DNA of 64,000 nt from Pseudescherichia sp031987975 (GCF_031987975.1 NZ_DALZYX010000001.1:248001-312000); one strand, 5' to 3'; shown: positions 17,071 through 26,029, numbered from the stretch's first letter. Made by a program: numbers and translations. The notes: a model not told the origin generated them from the sequence alone.

Positions 17071-17501
17071 TGCCCATGAAAAGCGCATCGGCTTTTTCGC
17101 CCCGTATTGATGCGGGGCTGTTCTTCCTGCGCCTCACCGGTAGCCTGCTGCTGCTCTACGTGCACGGTTTGCCGAAGGTGATGCACTTTAGTGAAGAGCT
17201 GACGCGGATCGAGGATCCGTTTGGACTAGGCCCGTGGGCAAGCCTCTTACCGGCTATCTTCGCCGAAGTGGTTTGCCCGCTGTTCATCATCTTAGGCGTC
17301 GGTACACGGCTGGCCTGCCTGCCGATTATTGGCGTGCTGCTGGTGGCGATGCTGGTGGTCCATCCTGGCTGGAGCATCGCGGAAGGCCAGTTTGGCTGGC
17401 TGCTGCTGATCGTGTTCACCACGCTGGCGATTACCGGGCCGGGTAACTGGCGGCCGCACGCGAACCGAGCACAGGAGTTACGCTATGGCGCAGGTAAATG
17501 A
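17070..17501 (+). CDS. DoxX family membrane protein
   Basis: 143-aa inner-membrane protein with four predicted helices, beginning with FFLRLTGSLLLLYVHGLPK and including LLPAIFAEVVCPLFIILGVG. The residues around GLPKVMHF are typical of the DoxX family. ATG 17070 overlaps the amidohydrolase stop (TGATG), and the gene runs 17 nt into the MFS gene, so the three are one transcript. DoxX proteins are associated with redox and detoxification units, but a defined reaction is lacking here. Confidence 0.85.
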   Translation: MPMKSASAFSPRIDAGLFFLRLTGSLLLLYVHGLPKVMHFSEELTRIEDPFGLGPWASLLPAIFAEVVCPLFIILGVGTRLACLPIIGVLLVAMLVVHPGWSIAEGQFGWLLLIVFTTLAITGPGNWRPHANRAQELRYGAGK

Positions 17502-19119
17502 GATCCACGCGGCAACAGCACAGGCGGCCTCTGCGGCAGCGCAGCCAACCGGGGCATCATCCTGGCAGCCGCTGCGCAACCGCGTGTTCCGCATGCTGTG
17601 GATCGCGACGGTGGTCTCCAACATCGGCTCATGGATGAACGATGTCGGCGTGAACTGGACCATGCTGACGCTCAGCGCAGATCCGCTCTCCGTGGCGCTG
17701 GTGCAGGCGGCGAGCAGCCTGCCGATGTTTCTCTTCGCCCTGCCCTCAGGGGTGATGGCGGATATCGTCGATCGGCGTAAATACCTGCTCTTTTCCCAGG
17801 TATGGGTCTTTATCGCGGCGGCGGGCCTGACTCTGCTCTCCTTCGCCGGTTACGTAACCCCGACGGTGCTGCTTGTCGCGGCCTTTTTGCTCAGCGCGGG
17901 CGCGGCGATGAGTTCGCCGCCTTTTCAGGCCATCGTGCCGGACCTGGTAGAGAAAAGTGAGCTGGCACCGGCTATCGCTCTGAACTCGCTCGGCATCAAT
18001 ATCAGCCGCGCGATTGGCCCGGCGCTGGGCGGGCTGGTGCTGTCGTTTGCCGGTCCGTGGGTGGTGTTTTTACTGAATGCGCTGTCGGTGTTGGGCGTCG
18101 CGTGGGTGCTCTACCGCTGGAAAGCGGAGCCTACTATTCAGCGCCTGCCGCCGGAGCACTTCTTCCCGGCCGTCCGTGCAGGGCTACGTTACGTGCACGC
18201 CGCGCCGGTACTGCGCAACGTGCTGGTGCGCACCGTGGCATTTTTTCTTTTCGGCAGCGCCGCCTGGGCTTTACTGCCGCTGGTGGCGCGCCGTGAGCTG
18301 GGACTTGGTCCCGGTGGCTACGGCATTATGCTGGCCTGTATTGGCATCGGGGCGATTTTTGGCGCAGTTGTGCTGCCGGTCTTGCGCAAACGGCTTAACC
18401 CGGATCGCCTGATGGTGCTGACCAGCCTGTTTTATGCCGCCGCCATGCTGGCTCTGGCTTTTATCCGCCACTTTTGGCTGCTTAACGCGTTTCTGTTCAT
18501 CACTGGCTTTGCGTGGATTGCGGTGCTCTCCACCCTCAACATGGGTGCGCAGCGCAGCGCGGCAAAATGGGTCAAGGCGCGAGCGCTGGCGGTCTATCTC
18601 ACGGTATTTTTCGGCTCAATGACCCTCGGCAGCGCCATCTGGGGTCAGCTGGCGTCGCATTTCACCATCCCGGTCTCGCTCAGCGTGGCAACGGTAGGCA
18701 TGGTGCTGGCCAGCCTGACCGTTTTCCGCTGGCGGCTGGATGAGAATCCCGATCTCAATCTGGATCTGCGTGAAGTCGACAACCTCGCCCGGACGCTGGA
18801 TGTTTCGCACGAGCGCGGCCCGATTATGGTGATTTATGAGTATCAGATAGAGGCCGACGACGTGTATGACTTTGTCGTCAGCATTCAGGAGATGCGCAGG
18901 GTCCGCCAGCGCGGCGGGGCGCTAAGCTGGTCGGTGTATGAAGATATTCAGCGGCCAGGCATTTTTCTTGAGACGTTTGTTATTGGAACCTGGATTGAGC
19001 ATTTGCGTCAGCAGGAGCGCCACACGGTGAACGATCTGCTGATTCAAAGCAGAGTGCATGCTTTTCATCGGGGTAGTGAACTCCCCAAGGCTCGCTACCT
19101 AATAGCACCCATCACCTAA
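17485..19119 (+). CDS. MFS transporter (EntS/MFS_3 type) with C-terminal soluble domain
   Basis: 544-aa transporter with a 12-helix MFS core (about 25-420), including the loop motif GVMADIVDRRKYLL. A cytoplasmic extension of about 110 residues begins IMVIYEYQIEADD and ends SELPKARYLIAPIT. That tail resembles the ferredoxin-like (ABM/YdhR) end seen in the MFS_3 family. It starts inside the DoxX gene. It may export a product or import the substrate of the surrounding hydrolases. Confidence 0.87.
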   Translation: MAQVNEIHAATAQAASAAAQPTGASSWQPLRNRVFRMLWIATVVSNIGSWMNDVGVNWTMLTLSADPLSVALVQAASSLPMFLFALPSGVMADIVDRRKYLLFSQVWVFIAAAGLTLLSFAGYVTPTVLLVAAFLLSAGAAMSSPPFQAIVPDLVEKSELAPAIALNSLGINISRAIGPALGGLVLSFAGPWVVFLLNALSVLGVAWVLYRWKAEPTIQRLPPEHFFPAVRAGLRYVHAAPVLRNVLVRTVAFFLFGSAAWALLPLVARRELGLGPGGYGIMLACIGIGAIFGAVVLPVLRKRLNPDRLMVLTSLFYAAAMLALAFIRHFWLLNAFLFITGFAWIAVLSTLNMGAQRSAAKWVKARALAVYLTVFFGSMTLGSAIWGQLASHFTIPVSLSVATVGMVLASLTVFRWRLDENPDLNLDLREVDNLARTLDVSHERGPIMVIYEYQIEADDVYDFVVSIQEMRRVRQRGGALSWSVYEDIQRPGIFLETFVIGTWIEHLRQQERHTVNDLLIQSRVHAFHRGSELPKARYLIAPIT

Positions 19120-19161
19120 ACAGCACAACCCATAACCCGTTATTACTATTGAGGATCTGAT

Positions 19162-19983
19162 ATGAGCACAATCAAGACGCAGGATGGCACGCAGATTTAT
19201 TACAAAGACTGGGGTTCAGGCAAGCCGGTACTCTTCAGCCACGGCTGGCCGCTGGATGCCGACATGTGGGACAGCCAGCTGAACTTCCTGGCCGAGCGTG
19301 GCTATCGCGTCATTGCCTTCGATCGCCGCGGCTTTGGTCGTTCAGATCAGCCGTGGGAAGGCTATAACTACGACACCTTTGCCTCTGACATCAACGACCT
19401 TATCACCACTCTCGATCTGCGTGACGTTACGCTGGTCGGTTTCTCGATGGGCGGCGGGGACGTGACGCGCTATATTGGCCGTTACGGCAACGAACGCGTG
19501 AAAGCGCTGGTGCTGCTGGGCGCGGTCACGCCAATTTTTGGCAAAGCGGCCGACTATCCGCAGGGTGTCGATCAGAGCGTATTTGAAGGCATTCGTGACG
19601 GACTGCGTAAGGATCGCGCCCAGTTTATCAGCGACTTCTCGACTCCGTTCTACGGCACTAACGCCGGTCAGAATGTTTCTGAAGGCGTGCTGACGCAGAC
19701 GCTGAATATTGCCCTGCTCGCCTCGCTGAAAGGCACCATCGACTGCGTGACCGCTTTTGCCGAGACCGATTTCCGCCCGGACGTGGCGAAAGTGGATGTG
19801 CCTACGCTGGTGATCCACGGCAGCAATGACCAGGTGGTGCCGTTCGAAACAACCGGTAAAGTTGCAGCGGAAACTATTCGCGGCGCAGAGCTGAAAGTCT
19901 ACGATAACGCCCCGCACGGCTTCGCCGTCACCCACCAGGATCAGTTGAACAACGACCTGCTGGCTTTCCTGCAATCGCTGTAA
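19162..19983 (+). CDS. Alpha/beta hydrolase, non-heme chloroperoxidase-like
   Basis: 273-aa hydrolase of the cofactor-free haloperoxidase/arylesterase group. It has the oxyanion region HGWPLDADMW, nucleophile Ser in GFSMGGG (about 95), Asp in HGSNDQVVPFE (about 222) and His in APHGFAVTH (about 251). It has no signal peptide. GAGGAT precedes the ATG. It follows the MFS gene by 42 bp and ends the putative operon. Such enzymes hydrolyse small esters; halogenation is a side reaction. Confidence 0.9.
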   Translation: MSTIKTQDGTQIYYKDWGSGKPVLFSHGWPLDADMWDSQLNFLAERGYRVIAFDRRGFGRSDQPWEGYNYDTFASDINDLITTLDLRDVTLVGFSMGGGDVTRYIGRYGNERVKALVLLGAVTPIFGKAADYPQGVDQSVFEGIRDGLRKDRAQFISDFSTPFYGTNAGQNVSEGVLTQTLNIALLASLKGTIDCVTAFAETDFRPDVAKVDVPTLVIHGSNDQVVPFETTGKVAAETIRGAELKVYDNAPHGFAVTHQDQLNNDLLAFLQSL

Positions 19984-19995
19984 GCAGTGCATACA

Positions 19996-20022
19996 GGGGG
20001 GAGCGCCAACGCGCTCTCCCGC
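19996..20022 (+). terminator. Hairpin after the alpha/beta hydrolase gene
   Basis: GGGAGCGC then CAAC then GCGCTCTCCC form a stem with a small bulge. There is no clear T tract, so it may be a weak terminator or 3'-end stabiliser. Confidence 0.45.
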
Positions 20023-20141
20023 ACGCATTGATAGGTTACAGCAATCGTTTTTGATATCTCTTCCGCCCGCAATTTTTGATCCATACTTAAGCTAAATATG
20101 CATATTTCCTTTTTGCTTTATCAACAATAGAGGAGGAAGTC

Positions 20142-20345
20142 ATGCAGTTAGTGAGTGATAAGTATGTAGTGTCTTCTGGGGATTTAGATTTTCTTGCCTT
20201 CAGCTTTGCTCAGATGCGTTCGCAAGGACGACATCTCTGCACGGAGGCAATCACAGGCAATATGGATAATGATTGCAAGGCGTTGTTCCTGCAACGTTAC
20301 GATCGTTATCTTGAGCAGCTTGAGGAAGACTTAGTGACAGCGTAG
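20142..20345 (+). CDS. Small hypothetical protein
   Basis: 67-aa acidic soluble protein I do not recognise (MQLVSDKYVVSSGDLDF...). A very strong ribosome site (GAGGAGGAAG) 3 nt before the ATG, and a perfect 10-bp hairpin just after the stop, argue that it is a real, separately transcribed gene. It has two cysteines and no membrane segment. Confidence 0.68.
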   Translation: MQLVSDKYVVSSGDLDFLAFSFAQMRSQGRHLCTEAITGNMDNDCKALFLQRYDRYLEQLEEDLVTA

Positions 20346-20350
20346 TCCCC

Positions 20351-20376
20351 TGCCGGGTGGTTGTTGCCACCCGGCA
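20351..20376 (+). terminator. Perfect 10-bp hairpin after the 67-aa gene
   Basis: TGCCGGGTGG, loop TTGTTG, CCACCCGGCA. The sequence resembles a REP stem; no T tract follows. It is likely a terminator or mRNA-stabilising element. Confidence 0.6.
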
Positions 20377-20474
20377 CCGATCCCTCCATAAATCTCATAC
20401 TCAGAAAAGCAAAGCGCTTACTCTCATAAGATGTATATTGAGCTATTAATCAACTTGTTGGACCGAAAAGGTTA

Positions 20475-20957
20475 ATGGCTATGGATCCCAGAATACTAAG
20501 AGCAATCGCCCTCCGTGTCGCAGGTGAATACGAAAAAAGCCGGATACTTCTTCGGGAGCTTACCGAGTTCCCGGCGCTAAAAGCGGAAGCGCTGCTTAAT
20601 ATCGCCTGGTCATACGACAATGAGGGGCTGGAAGAGCGCGCCGCTGAGTATTATCAGGCTGCGCTGAACGAAGGGCTGGTGGGCGATAATAAGTTTGAAG
20701 CACTGCTCGGCCTCGCCTGTACCTGGCGCTGTCTGGGGAAGTACGAAATAGCTAAGCAAGGGTTCGAAGAGATTATCAGAGACTACCCTGATGCCAGTGA
20801 AGCGATACCTTTTTATGCCCTGTGCCTGCATAACCTCGGTGAACACGATCGCGCGATGACGGTGATGCTTGAGCTGATATCAAACCACCCTCCTACGCCG
20901 GCCGTTCAGCGTTATGCCAGGGCATTGAAATTTTACGCGCAGAATTTGCGGGGGTAA
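20475..20957 (+). CDS. TPR-repeat protein
   Basis: 160-aa helical protein with about three tetratricopeptide-like units (ALLNIAWSYDNEGLEERAAEYY, then the DNKFEALLGLACTWRCLGKYEIAK region, then SEAIPFYALCLHNLGEHDRAM). It resembles the TPR_5-type hypothetical proteins of enterobacteria. Two ATGs six nt apart are possible starts; AAAAGG precedes both. There is no signal peptide. It is presumably a protein-protein interaction module; the partner is unknown. Confidence 0.78.
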   Translation: MAMDPRILRAIALRVAGEYEKSRILLRELTEFPALKAEALLNIAWSYDNEGLEERAAEYYQAALNEGLVGDNKFEALLGLACTWRCLGKYEIAKQGFEEIIRDYPDASEAIPFYALCLHNLGEHDRAMTVMLELISNHPPTPAVQRYARALKFYAQNLRG

Positions 20958-21031
20958 GCCACTGTACAAGCTACGAATTGTTATCTAAGTGGCTTATGCC
21001 GGAAAGGCGATATAATATATAACCTCTCCGG
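20955..21031. terminator. Two hairpins between convergent genes
   Basis: The first, TAAGCCACT (20955-20963) with AGTGGCTTA (20988-20996), is a 9-bp perfect repeat that includes the TPR stop codon. The second, CCGGAAAGG (20999-21007) with CCTCTCCGG (21023-21031), is 8 of 9 paired around an AT-only loop. Together they separate the TPR gene from the convergent beta-helix gene. Confidence 0.5.
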
Positions 21032-21069
21032 CCAAAGTGAAATTTATCGAAAAAAGCCACTACTGGGAA

Positions 21070-22296
21070 TTAACCAGACACATCACTCGCTACAATATTG
21101 CTGTTATCCCAAAGATACCGACTCTTATTACTGCTCACTGCATCACCTGCCACCTTTAGTTTATTTCTTGGCGTATTAGACCGATACAGCAGGGTATAAT
21201 TATTTACCGTATCAGTATAGGTTTCAGTAGCAGTTGGAGCCGTGTGATTATATGAAGCCACCAGAATATCGCTGTTTCCTGAATTTTTTTCACAAAAAGA
21301 TATTGCACTGATGTTATTGTTAGACCCAGTCTCATACAGAATAGCGATTTTTCCTGCAGGCATGCCGCTTATTAAGATATTATCCAGCGAGTTGAAGCGC
21401 GAGTTCAACTGAAATCGAAACGCATTTCGCACATTATTTGTGTTCATGCCGGTAAAATCAACTCTAAAGTCAGACATAAGATTATACTTAGCCTTACCTA
21501 AAATTCCGCCCATAAAACACCCTTTGGCCTGAAATCCCTCAACAATATTATGTTCACAACCAATATCCCCCGTTGTTTGCTGTCCCATACCAAAGCCATA
21601 GACACAGGTGATAGCTTTATTGTGCAGTACTTTATTCCATTTCGCGTTGTTCTTAAGTTCAATCCCGTATAGAGACATATCTATAGCAGTGCAATCTTGT
21701 ATTGCACTATAATCACAGTCAACAAGCAACATACCAACACATTCTTTTTTCCTTTTTAATTCTGTTGTGCTGGCCGCTGCCCAGTCAATAAAAGCCTTGG
21801 AGGCCTGAGCAACGCAATTTTTAAATATTATGTTATCAGGTCGTGATGAGGACGCGCTCTCTTGCATAGCCATAAAACCCGTACCTACGAAGTCATAAAC
21901 AGACGAGTCCTCAACAGAGCAGTTGTGACAGGATGAAAATTTAAATCCATGCTTATAATTGTTGCCTGTAGGTGGGTATAGCGTGTAAGAGCAATCAAGC
22001 CTCACACTTTTTATATGGATATTGCTGCAATTTATCCATGTCAAGAAATTGCCTGCTGATTTATTTTTCAGAATCGATACGTTAGGGCCTCCGCCTATAA
22101 CGGTAAACGGACGGGCACGTCCATTCCTGGTATAAGCACTGGTCAGATAGGTCCCCGGCTCTATGATGCCGGTCCCGCCATTATCAGCAAGATATTCAAA
22201 AAAGTTCCTGACGCTCTGAGAGTCATCTGCGCTCCCATCACCTACGGCATTATAATCGGCTTTCAGACTTACGATTCCGCTAGTTGGCATACTCAT
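21070..22296 (-). CDS. Right-handed beta-helix protein, tailspike/pectate-lyase-3-like
   Basis: 408-aa protein. The N-terminal block VSLKADYNAVGDGSADDSQSVRNF (quoted here as VSLKADYNAVGDG, then DDSQSV) is the hallmark of phage tailspikes and glycosyl-hydrolase-28-like beta-helices. Repeating short Asn/Cys-rich strands follow (NCSNIHIKSVRL, SSCHNCSVEDSSVYDF, NIIFKNCVAQ). No signal peptide is present. GAGAGG precedes the ATG. It is clearly more AT-rich than its neighbours, and no other phage gene flanks it. It is probably a horizontally acquired polysaccharide-binding or -cleaving protein, or a stranded tailspike. Confidence 0.75.
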   Translation of the reverse strand: MSMPTSGIVSLKADYNAVGDGSADDSQSVRNFFEYLADNGGTGIIEPGTYLTSAYTRNGRARPFTVIGGGPNVSILKNKSAGNFLTWINCSNIHIKSVRLDCSYTLYPPTGNNYKHGFKFSSCHNCSVEDSSVYDFVGTGFMAMQESASSSRPDNIIFKNCVAQASKAFIDWAAASTTELKRKKECVGMLLVDCDYSAIQDCTAIDMSLYGIELKNNAKWNKVLHNKAITCVYGFGMGQQTTGDIGCEHNIVEGFQAKGCFMGGILGKAKYNLMSDFRVDFTGMNTNNVRNAFRFQLNSRFNSLDNILISGMPAGKIAILYETGSNNNISAISFCEKNSGNSDILVASYNHTAPTATETYTDTVNNYTLLYRSNTPRNKLKVAGDAVSSNKSRYLWDNSNIVASDVSG

Positions 22297-22523
22297 ATAC
22301 TAACCTCTCATATCCTAAACTATAAATTAAATTTTATATTTATCGCCTTTTTATGTTGCTTATTAAAACAGCGCATCCATTATTATTAATTAAGAGCCAG
22401 CCGAGTTTTTTATTTAGAGCAAATGTGAGGTAGCTTTCGCACTTGCATATAAAAATTGACGCTGCGGGTGGCAGAGGGATGTGATAGTGTGATTCAACCT
22501 AATATCAAAGAGAGATTTTTTTG

Positions 22524-23315
22524 ATGCAAGAAATTAATTTTTACATGGTAGACGCCTTTGCTACCAGCACCTTTACCGGTAACGCCGCCGCAGTTTGTCC
22601 GCTCACGGAATGGTTGCCCGATGAAACATTATTGAAGATGGCTAAGCAGCATAACCAGTCAGAAACAGCCTTCTTTGTCGCCACTGATACTGGCTTTGAG
22701 CTGCGCTGGTTTACCACTCAGGATGAAATTAATCTATGTGGTCATGCTACCCTCGCCGCAGCCCACGTCATTTTTGAACATCTCGGCTACCCGGACACGA
22801 CTATCCATTTTGCTACCCGGTTTGTTGGCCCACTGACGGTAACGCGCAGTGGCGAATGGCTGACGCTTGATTTTCCTGCCTGGCAAACAGAGCCGGTTAT
22901 GCCGCTGCCTTTACTGCTGGAGACGTTGGGCATTACGGAGTGCAAAGAGGTCCGCGTGGCGCGTGATTACCTCGTTGTCCTGGAGAATCAACGTCAGGTT
23001 GAAGCCGTGCGGCCTGACATCAACGCCATGCTCCCTCTCGGCAAAATGGTCTGTATAACAGCACCTGGCGAAGGAGAGTACGATTTTGTCAGCCGCTTCT
23101 TCTGCCCGGGCGAAGCCGTCGCAGAAGATCCTGTCACCGGCTCTGCGCATAGCATGCTCATTCCTTACTGGGCGGAAAAACTTAATAAGACAGAGATGCT
23201 GGCACACCAAAGTTCAGAGCGTGGAGGAGACCTGCGCTGCAAGCTAGTGGGCGACCGGGTTCATATCGGTGGGCAGGCAGTAACCTATCTGATTGGTAAG
23301 GTGCTGTTACGTTAA
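22524..23315 (+). CDS. PhzF family isomerase/epimerase-like protein
   Basis: 263-aa protein of the PhzF (phenazine biosynthesis-like) family, with a diaminopimelate-epimerase fold. The first half starts MQEINFYMVDAFATSTFTGN and has SETAFFV, with the catalytic-type Glu near residue 45, and INLCGHATLAAAHV. The second half has EDPVTGSAHS. I prefer ATG 22524 over the adjacent TTG at 22521 because of the AAGAGAG spacing. It is monocistronic. Physiological substrates of enterobacterial PhzF paralogues are not established. Confidence 0.88.
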   Translation: MQEINFYMVDAFATSTFTGNAAAVCPLTEWLPDETLLKMAKQHNQSETAFFVATDTGFELRWFTTQDEINLCGHATLAAAHVIFEHLGYPDTTIHFATRFVGPLTVTRSGEWLTLDFPAWQTEPVMPLPLLLETLGITECKEVRVARDYLVVLENQRQVEAVRPDINAMLPLGKMVCITAPGEGEYDFVSRFFCPGEAVAEDPVTGSAHSMLIPYWAEKLNKTEMLAHQSSERGGDLRCKLVGDRVHIGGQAVTYLIGKVLLR

Positions 23316-23397
23316 AACGTGCTGGCATTCGTCGCCGTAATCCGTACCATACGCGACATAGAATGAATGACGACCCGGTCAACCGAGACAGTACACC

Positions 23398-24333
23398 ATG
23401 CAAGAGCAACAAGAAGTTAACAAGAAAGAGCAGTACAACTTAAACAAATTGCAGAAGCGCCTGCGCCGTAACGTGGGCGAAGCCATTGCCGACTTCAATA
23501 TGATTGAGGAAGGCGATCGCATTATGGTGTGCCTCTCCGGCGGTAAGGACAGCTACACCATGCTGGAGATCCTGCGCAACCTGCAGCAGAGCGCGCCGGT
23601 TAACTTCTCGCTGGTGGCGGTAAACCTCGATCAGAAGCAGCCGGGCTTCCCGGAGCATATTCTGCCTGCCTACCTGGAACAGCTGGGCGTCGAGTATAAG
23701 ATTGTCGAGGAGAATACCTACGGCATCGTTAAAGAGAAGATCCCAGAGGGGAAAACCACCTGCTCGCTGTGCTCACGCCTGCGCCGCGGCATTCTCTACC
23801 GCACCGCTACAGAGCTGGGCGCAACTAAAATAGCCCTCGGCCACCATCGCGACGATATTCTGCAAACCCTGTTCCTGAATATGTTCTACGGCGGCAAAAT
23901 GAAAGGGATGCCGCCGAAGCTGATGAGCGATGACGGCAAGCATATCGTTATCCGTCCTCTGGCCTACTGCCGGGAGAAGGACATCGAACGTTTTGCCCAG
24001 GCCAAAGGCTATCCGATTATCCCTTGCAACCTGTGCGGCTCTCAGCCGAACCTCCAGCGTCAGGTGATCGCCGACATGCTGCGCGACTGGGATAAGCGCT
24101 ACCCGGGCCGCATCGAAACCATGTTTAGCGCCATGCAGAACGTGGTGCCGTCGCACCTGAGCGATATCTCGCTGTTTGACTTTAAGGGTATTACTCACGG
24201 TTCCGAAGTGGTGGACGGTGGCGATCTGGCGTTTGACCGTGAATCCATTCCTATGCAGCCTGCGGGCTGGCAGCCGGAAGAGGACGAGACGCCTCTGGAT
24301 GCCCTGCGCCTCAACGTGCTGGAAGTCAAATAA
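23398..24333 (+). CDS. ttcA: tRNA 2-thiocytidine biosynthesis protein TtcA
   Basis: 311 aa, the same length as E. coli TtcA and nearly collinear with it. It thiolates C32 of certain tRNAs in an ATP- and Fe-S-dependent reaction. It has the PP-loop SGGKDS (47-52), the CSLC cysteine pair and the later Cys in PCNLCG that together ligate the 4Fe-4S cluster. A hairpin follows the stop (24341-24368). Confidence 0.97.
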   Translation: MQEQQEVNKKEQYNLNKLQKRLRRNVGEAIADFNMIEEGDRIMVCLSGGKDSYTMLEILRNLQQSAPVNFSLVAVNLDQKQPGFPEHILPAYLEQLGVEYKIVEENTYGIVKEKIPEGKTTCSLCSRLRRGILYRTATELGATKIALGHHRDDILQTLFLNMFYGGKMKGMPPKLMSDDGKHIVIRPLAYCREKDIERFAQAKGYPIIPCNLCGSQPNLQRQVIADMLRDWDKRYPGRIETMFSAMQNVVPSHLSDISLFDFKGITHGSEVVDGGDLAFDRESIPMQPAGWQPEEDETPLDALRLNVLEVK

Positions 24334-24340
24334 CCTGATT

Positions 24341-24368
24341 GCTCTCCGGCGGTTTATCGTCGGAGAGC
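24341..24368. terminator. Hairpin between ttcA and dbpA
   Basis: GCTCTCCG and CGGAGAGC pair perfectly across a 12-nt loop between the convergent genes. No long T tract follows. Confidence 0.6.
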
Positions 24369-24385
24369 TTCCTTGCTGCCCTGCT

Positions 24386-25759
24386 CTACTTTAGCAGCAT
24401 CACCCGGCAGCTCTTGCCTTTGATCTTACCGCTCTGTAACTGCTTCCACGCCTGGCGAGCCACGCTCTGCCGCACCGCCACATAGACATGCGCCGGATGA
24501 ACGGTAATTTTGCCGATATCCGCCCCGTTTAATCCCATATCACCGGTCATTGCACCCAGCACGTCGCCCGGACGCATTTTGGCTTTTTTACCGCCGTCAA
24601 TCACCAGGGTCGCCATCTCCGCCTCCAGCGGTACTACCTTGACGTTGGCGGGCGCGCTGAGCCAGTTCAGCTTCAGTTGCAGCATTTCAGCGAGGATATT
24701 GGCGCGCTGTGCCTCTTCCGGTGCACAGAAGCTGATCGCCAGCCCGCTGTTACCGGCGCGAGCGGTACGGCCGATGCGGTGTACATGCACTTCCGGATCC
24801 CATGCCAGCTCGTAGTTCACCACCAGCTCAAGGGATTTGATATCCAGGCCTCGGGCGGCCACGTCGGTGGCGACCAGCACGCGAGCGCTGCCGTTGGCAA
24901 AACGCACCAGGGTCCGGTCGCGATCGCGTTGCTCCAGATCACCATGCAGGGCCAATGCCTCCTGACCGGCGTCGTTCAGCGCGTCACATACCTCCTGGCA
25001 ATCTTTTTTGGTATTGCAGAAGACCACGCAGGAGGCAGGCAGATGCTGGCTGAGCAGCTTCTGCAGCAGGCTAATTTTGCCCTGACGGGAGACCTCAAAG
25101 AACTGCTGTTCGACGGCGGGCAGCGCATCTACGGTGTCGATCTCAATGGTTTGTGGCGAGCGCTGAACGCGGCCGCTGATCGCCGCGATAGCCTCAGGCC
25201 AGGTTGCGGAGAAGAGCAACGTCTGGCGCGACGCTGGCGCAAAGCGGATCACCTCATCAATGGCGTCGCTGAAGCCCATGTCCAGCATTCGGTCGGCTTC
25301 ATCCATCACCAGGGTTTGCAGAGCGTCGAGGTTAACGGTGCCCTTCTGCAGGTGATCGAGCAGACGGCCCGGCGTGGCGACAATAATATGCGGGGCATGC
25401 TGTAACGAGTCGCGTTGCGCGCCAAAAGGCTGGCCGCCGCAGAGCGTCAGAATTTTAATATTTGGCATATAGCGCGCCAGCCGACGAAGCTCGTTGGCAA
25501 CCTGATCCGCCAGCTCGCGGGTCGGACAGAGGATCAGAGATTGAGTCTGAAAGCGGCTGGCATCGATGTGCTGCAGCAGGCCGAGGCCAAACGCCGCCGT
25601 TTTACCGCTGCCGGTTTTTGCCTGCACGCGCACATCCTGACCCGCCAGGATCGCGGGCAGCGCCGCAGCCTGTACAGGCGTCATGGTGTGATAACCCAGC
25701 TCATTAAGGTTATCGAGCTGGGCTGTGGGCAGGGTATTCAGTGTTGAAAAAGCGGTCAC
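24386..25759 (-). CDS. dbpA: ATP-dependent RNA helicase DbpA
   Basis: 457-aa DEAD-box helicase that remodels 23S rRNA during 50S assembly. It has the Q motif around FSTLNTL...MTPVQ, Walker A AKTGSGKT (about 47-54), the DEAD box VMDEAD, SAT, and HRIGRTAR. The C-terminal DbpA RNA-binding domain (about 380-457, ending KGKSCRVMLLK) recognises helix 92 of 23S rRNA. The length matches E. coli. Confidence 0.97.
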   Translation of the reverse strand: MTAFSTLNTLPTAQLDNLNELGYHTMTPVQAAALPAILAGQDVRVQAKTGSGKTAAFGLGLLQHIDASRFQTQSLILCPTRELADQVANELRRLARYMPNIKILTLCGGQPFGAQRDSLQHAPHIIVATPGRLLDHLQKGTVNLDALQTLVMDEADRMLDMGFSDAIDEVIRFAPASRQTLLFSATWPEAIAAISGRVQRSPQTIEIDTVDALPAVEQQFFEVSRQGKISLLQKLLSQHLPASCVVFCNTKKDCQEVCDALNDAGQEALALHGDLEQRDRDRTLVRFANGSARVLVATDVAARGLDIKSLELVVNYELAWDPEVHVHRIGRTARAGNSGLAISFCAPEEAQRANILAEMLQLKLNWLSAPANVKVVPLEAEMATLVIDGGKKAKMRPGDVLGAMTGDMGLNGADIGKITVHPAHVYVAVRQSVARQAWKQLQSGKIKGKSCRVMLLK

Positions 25760-25819
25760 AATATTTTCTCGCGGTAAAAGGCTACGTCAGCAGGCGCGTA
25801 TCCTCTCAGATCTGCCTCT

Positions 25820-25969
25820 TTAACGCGACATTTTAATCGGTTCCTCATTAGGCGGCGGGTCGGGCAGCGGCTGTGGCCGGGGAATGGGTTCCGGAACCGG
25901 GACCGGATCGGTTGGCACCGGATCGGCGGGCAGAGAGTCAGTGGGATTCAATAAGGTAAGGCTGGACAT
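25820..25969 (-). CDS. 49-aa proline-rich small protein
   Basis: ATG 25969 is preceded by a perfect AGGAGG with good spacing, and the frame runs 49 codons to TAA. The protein starts MSSLTLLNPTDSLPAD and has a central Pro block of alternating X-Pro (DPVPTDPVPVPEPIPRP and LPDPPP), ending NEEPIKMSR; 17 of 49 residues are proline. It lies 60 bp after the FnrS terminator and before dbpA. The alternating prolines suggest an extended polyproline-type segment. Function is unknown, and I cannot assign a name. Confidence 0.72.
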   Translation of the reverse strand: MSSLTLLNPTDSLPADPVPTDPVPVPEPIPRPQPLPDPPPNEEPIKMSR

Positions 25970-26029
25970 GTTTTACCTCCTGGTGATGGCATCGCTCCCT
26001 TTAAGGGTAGAAGCTGATGAACAAGAGGC

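Noticed and set aside
21070..22296. Whole prophage around the beta-helix gene
   Set aside because: No integrase, capsid, tail or lysis genes and no att-like repeats seen; flanking genes are ordinary.
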